Origin: Corinectria fuckeliana
Lineage: Eukaryota; Ascomycota; Sordariomycetes; Hypocreales; Nectriaceae
DNA: 64,000 nucleotides
NCBI GenBank assembly: GCA_019137255.1
Contig: WPDH01000018.1
Location: forward strand, 434,001 to 498,000
Direction of reading: 5' to 3'
The translations under genes and the position numbers were made by a program. The notes beneath the pieces were generated by a model. The model was not told the origin of the DNA, made no database searches, and saw only the letters and a list, made by a program, of their open reading frames with translations. Below are positions 56,126 through 64,000 of this stretch, piece after piece. Positions within the stretch are counted from its first letter, which is position 1, and the number at the start of each line of letters is the position of its first letter.

Positions 56126-56884
56126 GTGGTTGACGGGTGGGTGAGGAATGTAGGATCAAGTGCAGTGCATCCAGCGTACTATGGGAAATGCAGTGTATGT
56201 GATGTGAGAATGCAGTAAGGGAATAGCATGAAGGCTGGTGCAATGCGAAAATGATGCGCTGGAGATGATGATGGAAGAAGGAAGAAGTGAAGAAGCCCTC
56301 GGACACCTGCTGCAGTTTTCTTTTATTACTGGCAGCTGTCAGCGAGTTCCTCTGTTTGCTCGCAGTTGCTAATGGTGAGACCAAGGTGAACGGTGAATAG
56401 TGAGTGAACAGTGAATAGTGAACAAAAGTTTGAACAAACATGCAGATGGAAACAATTCACCAGAAGAGTTGGCGTTTAGCAGTGATTCAAGACAAAGGCC
56501 TAGAATAACAACCTTCGTTGTAATAGTGCGAACACCTCGCAACTATGCGTTGCCTAACAGCCGGTATTAAACACGGCGTTCAGAGTCCATTCAGACATAG
56601 CAAGCACAATCAGAGGCGACTTGCATGCCACTAACGCAACTTGCCCAGTCACATAAGTACATGTGAGACCAATAGCAAACAATAGGCAGTGCATGTGACA
56701 AGCAACGTAAGCCTTATAAAAGGCAAAGTCGTGCTCATGTCCCTTCCCGTAACCAACAAAGAGTGGTCTAAATATGAACGAATACAAACAAGGTATCTCT
56801 CTAACCAACGCCGCTGCCTCCCAGCCTCCCTCCGCCCAAACCAATCCAGTCGTTACTCATTGTCCCGTTCCCAATCCAAAATGT
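56126..56884. other. Intergenic region between the large acidic-protein gene and spc7
   Basis: The left part (56126-56440) should be the leader of the acidic-protein gene; it has GAATAGTGA-type short repeats (56390-56425). The right part holds the spc7 3' end. No gene was seen. Confidence 0.5.
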
Positions 56885-59800
56885 TTACTTCTTGCCCCTT
56901 GCAATTAATCTTGCGTGCAGCTCAACCATTACATCGCTCCACTCTTCATCCCCAGCAACAACGTGTTTGCCAATCCTAGTTGCCAAGAACTCGCTTACCT
57001 TGGCCACATTGAAATGCTCTCCGTAAACCACCTTTGCCTCGGGGGTGATTGCAACCTCAAGACCGTCAGGGCCGCCATGGCCCCTCAGGTTCAACGTGAC
57101 CTCTACGCGAGTCTGCAGAGGAACCATCAATAGAGAAGCCACCATCGCCACACTAGTATCAGACGTTTTCTTGACGGTAGTAGGGAATATGACGTTGATG
57201 CTGTTGATCTGAGACGAAACTCGGTTGGCCTTGTCCCAGGCAACGCGGACCACGTTGAGGAGATCAGAAGGCTTTGTGCGGCTCTGCGGGAGAGCCCGAA
57301 CATGGTCGCGAATGCACTGAATGAGAAACTCTTTCTCGATCGTGTTAGGTAGTGGGTCACGCTCCCTCGCGTCGGCGATGTACCATAGGTCGATTCTCGA
57401 GCTGGGTTGATGGGCTCGGAACGACGCGACGTCGAAGACAATCTCAATTTCTCGTTTGTACGCCATGGATAGAGTCGTGCCGGATATTCCCGTCACTGAC
57501 CAGCCGTGTTCATTCTCGATTGCATCGGCGCGGGCTAGATTTAGTTGCATGTGAGCGATGGCTCAATCCTATAGAAGAAGGGAACACCAAGCATACCTTT
57601 CAGGCTGTTGACCTCGGTGCTTGTCCAGCCACGGCATTCCTCTCGAATCCTCTCCGACTCCTTGATGTCTGCGAGATATTGCTGCTTCTGGGTCGTTAAC
57701 GCTTCGACATCGGCCTCTGATGCCTGGAAATTCTCACGAAGCTGTGCAATGAGCTTCTTCTTGTGTTTGATGTCTTCATCCAAGGAAGATAGATCCTCGC
57801 GCGCAGCCTCGAGTTCGGACGGGTCGCAGTCCGCAAGTTCCTGTGCGACCTCCTCGAGGTTGCGGCTTTCCTCCACAAGCGAGTTGAAGCGAGCGTGGAG
57901 CGCAGGCATGACAGAATCGAGAAGTACTTTATGTTGCTCGAGAGTCTCTTCATCAGCCTCCATACCCTCATCGATCCTCAAAAGGCCTTCTTTGAGTCCA
58001 TCTTGAAGTTTCATGCGCCACTCGTACCACATGGCCTTGCTCAGAAGTCGAGCGTGAGTCTTGACGTTCTTGAACTGGTTGTCCATGAGAGCCTTCACTT
58101 CGGGCGTAGCGGCCATGTACTCTCTAAACAGAGTTGGGTTCTCCTCGAAAGTATCCGTCTCAATCTCCTTGACCATGCGGCGCCCTTCAGAAATGTACTT
58201 CTTCAGCTCTCGACACGAATGCTGATATAGCTCCAGCATTGGCACAGTGCAAGCGCCAGCTACTACACATCGCTCAAGAGACAAATCATCTTCACCTTCA
58301 GCGGAAAAGCCGCCCTGAAGAGTGTTGGGGGCGACGGTCTGGCGGCGTTTCGTCGTGGTCAGCTCCATGAAGCGGATGGATGTCATGTTTAGGAAGTCCT
58401 GTAGACGGATGCGCTCCCCATCGGCTTCGTCTTCAAGCTGACTAGCATCCTTCACAGTTGAGTCAGTGAAGTCTACTGAGTGGCCAGTGCGATCGTCTGG
58501 GATATCCTTGAAGCGGGCATGGTTCTTTGGAGTCGTCGCGGGGCTGGGTTTCTGAGGTGAAGAGAGAGTCGGTGTAGAGCTGTGGAGGTTTGGTTGGAGG
58601 CTCTTCCGAAGTGATCTCGTGAATCGGCCGGTAGTCTCTTCCTTAGAGGGTGGTTGCTGTAGCTTGACGTTCTTAACGGGGCTACTCTGATGACCCTTGA
58701 GCCTCTTGAAGCCGTCATTCTCATCCGCCTCCTCTTCATCGTCCAGTTCGTTGGGTCGTTTTCCGAGGAGCCCCTTGGCACTGCCAACGTGAAGACTCTT
58801 GCGGCCTTTCAGGGGGTTCCGTTTCGGGCTCATGCTGTCGATCATTTCCCTGAGGTTGAGAGTGGCCTCCCCATCCGGGCCATCGGCTTCGCGTTCAAGA
58901 ATCTTTCGACGATTCTCCTTGTCTTTCTCGTCTTGGCGCTCTCTGTCCACTTCATCGACCAATTCCTTTGGGTCTTGGAATGATACTCCCTTGTGCCCAG
59001 GAACAAACTCTTTGGCCGTGTCCCCGATAGAGCCCCTTCGATCAAATAGTGCCGCAACTTGCGGAGATCCGAGACCAGCTCGATCAGCACCAATTCCTGA
59101 AAGTCTGCGAGGAGTCAGAACGATTGTGGGTGTCTTGTTTCCCGTCAGGAGATCTTCCTGGAAAAAACTCTTCTTTCTCTGGGCAGATTTCACTGGCGAA
59201 GGCGTTCTCGAGGTTGACCCCGTAGCCGGTCGTCGTTTCGGAGATGCAGACCGTGGATTTCTCAGAGAGGCTCTTGGGGTGATTTTAGTCGGCGAAGTTG
59301 AGTTGGTCCGGGGCGTTGAAGGCTTAACAGGTGTCGGGGTTTTAGCCCTTCCTGCCGTTGATTGTGGTGTCGTCGACGACTTCGCAGGAGAAGGTGTTCG
59401 GAGGGTCTTTGAAGGAGACTTGGGCTTTGAGACTCGAGGACCAGCACTACGCCTTATTTCTTTCCCATGGAAAGCTGAGAGGCCAGGGTTAGTGGTCTCT
59501 GGTGAAGCCTCAGCTCCAGTCTGGGCTGCTGGTGGCTTTACAGGCGACGTTGAGTTGACTGTGGCCATAATTGCCTTGACGGGACTGTCCGGCATGTCGG
59601 CCTCTTGCTCCATGATCCTCTTGCCGAGATCTCGCGCGCCGTTCGTCCCATTGTTGATGATCCCACCAATGGTCCTTGTCATGTCCATTCCCATTGTAGC
59701 ATCTGCGTCGTCCTCATCCTGGTCAACGCCCCCGTTATCAACAGAGCCAGCGATGATTCGACCGACGCCGACGGTCATGTCCATATCCATATCCATTGCA

Positions 59801-61340
59801 GAATCATCCATTCCGAGGTTCTTCGTTTGGTTAATCGTCCTTCGTCGCAGAGGTGCAATGCTTTTCCTCTTTTGTTGTGACAGCACACCACCAATGACGG
59901 TGGTGAGCTCCATCGACAAATCCTCGTTTTCTTCCGACTCGTCCTCTTCTTCGGGCGCAGAGTGACGAATGCCACCGATCGCTGTGGTGAACTCCATAGT
60001 TGCCTCCTCCATCGGGACATCGTCGTCATCTTCGTCATCCACAACAGCGTGCCGTTGCTTCTGAGCCTGAATTTGGGGGACAATGCCACCAAACGCACGA
60101 GTAACATCCATGGTCATTTCCTCCTCATGCTCGGGTTCCTGCGCTACTGCAGACCTAATGATGCCACCAACAGCGCGGGTCACATCCATGTCCATCTCCA
60201 TGTCCATCTCCATATCTGTGTCATCATTGACCGGTTGGTGGAGCTGCGGGTGTTGTGGTTGAGAGGGGCGGTTTTCTTGGTCTTGGGGGGCAACGTTCTG
60301 CTTGTTGGCTTGGGTGCCCCATCCAAAAGAGGGTATAAACTCTTCCTCATCCTCGCTGTCGTCTCCGAGACGCTGATTCCCAGCAGTTCGCGCTGCGAGT
60401 CTGAGGGCTTCGTCGAGAGTGGAAGATTCGCCAGTTTCATCAGCTGATCTGTCTGATGCAATAGTGGTCCCAGTGACTTCTTCTCCGTCAATGGTCATCA
60501 TAGTTCCATCGTCGGAGTCGCTGCTTGAGCCCTCATCCTCGACATCGTTCACCTCTTCCACCTCAGAGTCATCGCTATAGACCGTTGAGGTGTTGGTATC
60601 GTTGTCGGAGTCGTGGAAATTGAGGGGTGGAAGCCCAGAGCTCCTCCGATGTTTACTTTGATGGGGATCCTCCTCCGTGGGCTCTGGGGCATTTTGTGGT
60701 TGGGGATGAGTCGAGTTCCGTCTCGTTGCATCAGTAGATGTTGTTGAATCTTGCTGATATTCGATCTCGTGGAACGTGTGAAGTGTAGCTTCGGCAGCAA
60801 ATGAAACTCTTCGGTTGGCCAGGGACTTGCGACGAGCATCACGACGGTCGCGTTCCTCTCGTTCCCTTGCGGCGGCTTGTTGCTCCTCCTCCGTCCGAAC
60901 AGCAACCTTGGAGCCGTTAGATTCCACGGCCATTGGATTGACAACGGTCGTTTCTTTCGCCGGACCGCCAAAGTCTATTAAATCTTGCTGCTTCGGTTTC
61001 ATCGGCGGGATCTCGGGGAGGGCGGAAATGGCCGTTTTGAGGATTGATCGCGGGGCTTTCGCAGGCGCTGCTAGAGACTGCGCGGAATTAGAAGCTGCGC
61101 GAATGACTAGGATATTTGCCGTCTTACTGCGCGACGATTACCGCTACCTTGCCTCAGAGCATCCAGCCCCCCGGGCCCGAGACTCCGGCTTCTAGACTTC
61201 TTGCGACTGGCAGCAAGCGTGCTAGTAACGTCGACTGTTGCATTCTCCTTCTCCATTGCCTTTCGCAAGTCCGTATGCGTGCTGATGGATTTGCGCGTGC
61301 GCCGCGTCGCAGGGACTGTAGCGTCAGCCGAAGGCGCCAT
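56885..61340 (-). CDS. spc7: Kinetochore scaffold Spc7/KNL1 with MELT repeats
   Basis: The 1447-residue product is the KNL1-family outer kinetochore scaffold, which recruits PP1 and the Bub checkpoint proteins. Both PP1-docking motifs are present in the normal order: SILK at about 82-85 (APRSILKTAIS) and RVSF at about 161-164 (NRRVSFAAEATLHTF). Six MELT-like repeats lie near 366-540: MDVTRAVGGI, MDVTRAFGGI, MEFTTAIGGI, MELTTVIGGV, MDMTVGVGRI and MDMTRTIGGI. The C-terminal third is coiled coil followed by an RWD-like domain. Exons (minus) are 61340-61128, 61077-57597 and 57534-56885. The first join (GNRRA to SLAAPAK) uses the GTAAGA donor and the second of two CAG acceptors. The second join gives NSLKARADAIENEHGW. 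It shares a 459-bp divergent promoter with rps11. Confidence 0.95.
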
Positions 61341-61799
61341 TGAGATGGTATTTTGTTTGAATTTGCAGTAATACATCAGCACCCCACGCGGCGATAAAGT
61401 GATGATGGTGGGCTATATTCAATACCTATACCGCGTGTTTGTTTACTTTGGCCACCAGCAACAGGACCAGACCCACTTTGCCAAGCTTGATGTCACCCAT
61501 CGCGGAGCCACGGCCTGTGCTCGACGCCGACTCACGTGATAGCTCAGTTAATGCTCCGCTGCAAGCACATCACGTGCTCTCGAAAGCACTGGCCAATTAC
61601 AGACTCGCCTACACAGCCAATCCAAATTTTTGCAAGCCCTAAGGCCCGGACGTGCACGCGAAAATTAGTGTGGGATTTGCCCTACTTCTCCATCTGCGCA
61701 AAACTGTCCCTCTATCATAGCCAATCTCAACCTCGCCTCACCCACTCACTCTCGACACGCCCTCTCGTAACGGTACCTGCCCGAGAAGGATAATTCAAG
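61341..61799. promoter_or_regulatory. Bidirectional promoter of spc7 and rps11 with CACGTG and CCAAT boxes
   Basis: The two start codons are 459 bp apart in divergent orientation. The stretch contains a TCACGTGA palindrome (61532-61539) and a second CACGTG (61571-61576), the kind of E-box bound by Cbf1-like bHLH factors. Three CCAAT boxes occur at 61593, 61617 and 61721. A CT-rich run before rps11 (61720-61770) is typical of ribosomal-protein genes. Binding by any factor is inferred from motif only. Confidence 0.65.
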
Positions 61800-62588
61800 A
61801 TGTCAGTCTCAAAAGCGAACGATACACGATGCTCGAACAGCCGTGTCGCTAACCTTTCTTCAGGGCGACCGAGTTGACCGTCCAGTCTGAGCGCGCTTTC
61901 CAGAAGCAGCCTCACATCTTCCAGAACTCGAAGATCCGAACCAAGACCTCTCGACCGGGCAAGGGTGGACGACGATGGTACAAGGACGTTGGTCTGGGTT
62001 TCCGTACCCCCAAGACCGCCATTGAGGGCACCTACATCGGTACGTGCAACATCTCGAACTTTACTGCGGGTCTGGAGGGAACGATTGGGAAGGACATACA
62101 CGGTCCCCTGTGGAGGTGGTGGGGGTGGTGCTGTTGAACATGAGGAATCCGGGCTCGTCCAGACACCATGTTGAACTGCGTCGGGCGTTTCGACATGGAA
62201 CTGTTGCTGACTCTTATCCTGCAGACAAGAAGTGCCCCTTCACCGGTCTCGTCTCCATTCGTGGCCGTATCCTCACCGGAACCGTCGTTTCCACCAAGAT
62301 GCACCGAACCATCGTTATCCGAAGAGAGTACCTCCACTTCATCCCCAAGTACTCCCGTTACGAGAAGCGCCACAAGAACCTCGCCGCCCACGTCTCTCCC
62401 GCTTTCCGTGTCGAGGAGGGTGACCAGGTCACCGTTGGCCAGTGCCGTCCCCTCAGCAAGACTGTACGTTGGAGAAATTCGAGTTGCGACCGGAGCAGGA
62501 AATGACTAACATGTAACAGGTCCGCTTCAACGTCCTGCGCGTGCTGCCCCGAACTGGCAAGCAGCTCAAGAAGTTCAACAAGTTCTAA
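61800..62588 (+). CDS. rps11: 40S ribosomal protein S11 (uS17)
   Basis: The 161-residue product is ribosomal protein uS17 of the small subunit. Diagnostic sequence includes [60 protein letters not shown] and [20 protein letters not shown]. It ends with [15 protein letters not shown]. Exons are 61800-61801, 61864-62039, 62225-62463 and 62520-62588. The first intron splits the initiator codon: exon 1 supplies AT (donor GTCAGT) and exon 2 supplies G, then GCG ACC GAG. Reading ATG TCA through instead puts the rest out of frame. The intron has a GCTAAC branch point 11 bases before its CAG. Intron 2 (185 bp) is about three times longer than the others. Length equals the family norm. Confidence 0.93.
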
Positions 62589-63244
62589 ATCGGGCTTCTT
62601 TCTGGCATTTTTGGCGTGATAAGCATCAGAGGAAATGGGACATTTCTACTGAAGGGTCGGGCACCGGAAGTTGCTTTGCAAATGATTGTGCTATAGACGC
62701 AATCGCGAATAAAAGGATTCACGAAGACAATTATCTGGGGTTCACGGTTCAGCTGGGCGTGATGTGTAGGAAAAAGGTCTCCGGAGTCTCAAGATGACGA
62801 TCTTGTCTATGACCGTTCTCGGCCCAAACAATGACCAAATACCTGTGATGAACATTGATGCTGTCATATACACCATGAATGGAGTGACGGAGAGCATAAC
62901 ATCCAAACCCAAGCCCAGGGTACTTGGAAGAAGATCATGGCATGTGTTTGTCTGCTACATGCTGTAACATCTCGCCTCAATGTGTAGTAGCGCGTTTGTC
63001 TTGATCACAGATGTAGACGAAACGATGCGAGTACGCAATAAAAGTTGTCAAAAATTACCCATTGTACAGTATATTGTACAGTGTTTAGTCCCTCTTCGCA
63101 CTCTAAGAACATCGCGGGTCCATCACGAAGTTCTATCACAAGAAGGAATCCTTAGGAAAGCTCCAAACTTGACAGCAACTAGACAATCCGGACTCCATCT
63201 CCCTTCTCCCATACGGAAAACTCCGCCCCAATACATCCGCGACA
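62589..63244. other. Intergenic region between rps11 and the twin-CX9C gene
   Basis: The left part holds the rps11 3' untranslated region, with AATAAAAG at 62708. The right part (about 63050-63244) should be the promoter and leader of the next gene, ending in a run rich in C and T. No gene was seen. Confidence 0.5.
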
Positions 63245-64000
63245 ATGGGCTGGCTCTCATCGGTCCTCGGCACCGACAAGTCGGAGGACCCTCTCGGAAA
63301 ACTCGATCCCAAGCTCCGCGAGTTCCTCGAGAAGGAATCTCCCGTCAAGTACACGACAAGCCAACCCTCGTCACCCGCAAACGCCTCACAACCTCAGCCA
63401 GACAGAAACGGCTATGATTCGGTAGCAGCGCCGGGGGCTCAAGGATCCGGCGTCCCTTCAGCTAGCCTGTACCAGGACGGCCGATATGCCGACATCTGGA
63501 AGACATACCGGCCGCTGGCGCAGATCGAGGCCGAAACAGCGAGTGATCACGACAAGTTGATGAGCGTCTTGGAGGGATACAAGGAGCGGAAGGAGGCAAT
63601 CGGAAGGGCATCCCTGGAGAATTGCGCCGAGTCCCAGGAGGAGTGGGTGAATTGCATGAAGCATGGCAGCTGGGAGGACCAAGTACAGATGTGCCGGCAC
63701 CAGGTGCGGAAATTCGAGAGGTGCTACACGATGCAGTCGGTAAGGCTCCTTGGGTCATGTCTCTAGTCTAGCTGGTCAGCCTGCTAACGAGTCCCGCAGC
63801 GCTTCCTCCGCGCCCTGGGCTACGGGTCAGTAACGGGGAGATCAGCCATAGTGGAGGAGGACATTCAGATGCACGCCGACGCGCTCTACCAGCGGATGAT
63901 CAACCACGAAGCCGCAGCAGAAAAGGCCAAGGCGGAGGGCCTGCCGGCCCCCGTCTTCGAGCCGGGGGTTCCCAGGCCGAAGCCCGAAATGTCCACGCCC
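63245..64000 (+). CDS. Twin CX9C-type protein, Emi1/DUF3128-like, C-terminus off the right edge
   Basis: The visible 232 codons are open to the window edge. The protein starts MGWLSSVLGTDKSEDPLGKL. A disordered Ser/Pro/Gln stretch follows, then a helical core with two CX9C pairs: CAESQEEWVNC and CRHQVRKFERC, near residues 124-160. Paired CX9C helices are the hallmark of small disulfide-bonded proteins of the mitochondrial intermembrane space. The order with a following RFLRALGYGS block recalls fungal Emi1-like proteins. Exons are 63245-63739 and 63800 to the edge. The 60-bp intron has a GTAAGG donor, a GCTAAC branch and a CGCAG acceptor, phase 0. No N-terminal targeting peptide is evident, as expected for the Mia40 import route. 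The family assignment is tentative. Confidence 0.75.

Noticed and set aside
58799..59965. 388-codon plus-strand open frame
   Set aside because: It is antisense to spc7 and has no recognisable domain; codon bias of spc7 explains it.
1..64000. Transposon, CRISPR array, rRNA or biosynthetic gene cluster
   Set aside because: No transposase, reverse transcriptase, regular direct-repeat array, rRNA segment or group of biosynthetic enzymes was found on either strand.

Overview
The window reads as nuclear DNA of a filamentous ascomycete (Pezizomycotina, most likely Sordariomycetes). The evidence is direct: genes have few, short introns (mostly 50-95 bp) with GT..AG ends and CTAAC-type branch points, long CT-rich leaders, GC-rich third codon positions, and fungal forms of the proteins (Spc7, Scm3, Atg14, Rcf2, DUF3807 and DUF7025-type proteins). 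No rRNA gene, intact tRNA, transposon ORF or CRISPR array was seen.

Layout. 1-318: 5' end of an unrecognised minus-strand gene. 319-7975: gene-poor, with many short palindromes. 7976-8768: rcf2, a respiratory supercomplex factor. 9405-10925: a Kelch-repeat protein (minus). 12319-14762: dus3, a tRNA dihydrouridine synthase. 15376-16793: pex13 (minus). 18166-19608: a stand-alone LigD-type 3'-phosphoesterase. 20006-22331: cac2, a CAF-1 WD40 subunit (minus). 22332-30361: a second gene-poor block of 8 kb with microsatellites and one weak orphan-gene candidate. 30362-35294: a full-length ABCC transporter. 35713-38267: an AAA ATPase (minus). 39547-41072: atg6 (minus). 41675-44245: scm3, a CENP-A chaperone. 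44873-46228: cka1, the CK2 catalytic subunit (minus). 47582-48171: DUF3807 protein (minus). 48471-49087: a small conserved-looking protein (minus). 50271-51720: atg14. 51875-56125: a 1416-residue membrane-anchored acidic protein (minus). 56885-61340: spc7/KNL1 (minus). 61800-62588: rps11. 63245 to the right edge: a twin-CX9C protein, partial.

The genes are mostly housekeeping and do not form one cluster, but two functional pairings stand out. Atg6 and Atg14, both subunits of the autophagy PI3-kinase complex I, lie about 9 kb apart. Scm3 and Spc7, which act at the centromere and kinetochore, lie in the same 20 kb, together with CK2 alpha and, further left, the histone chaperone Cac2. Exon joins given here were derived by hand from reading frame, splice signals and family similarity; none has been checked against transcripts.

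The most unusual items are a LigD-type phosphoesterase domain without a ligase, a large membrane-tethered acidic protein with three tandem acidic repeats, a start codon split by an intron in rps11, an AT-rich 12-bp repeat tract before atg14, and a possible orphan gene near 26.6-27.6 kb. I found no convincing new multi-gene system.
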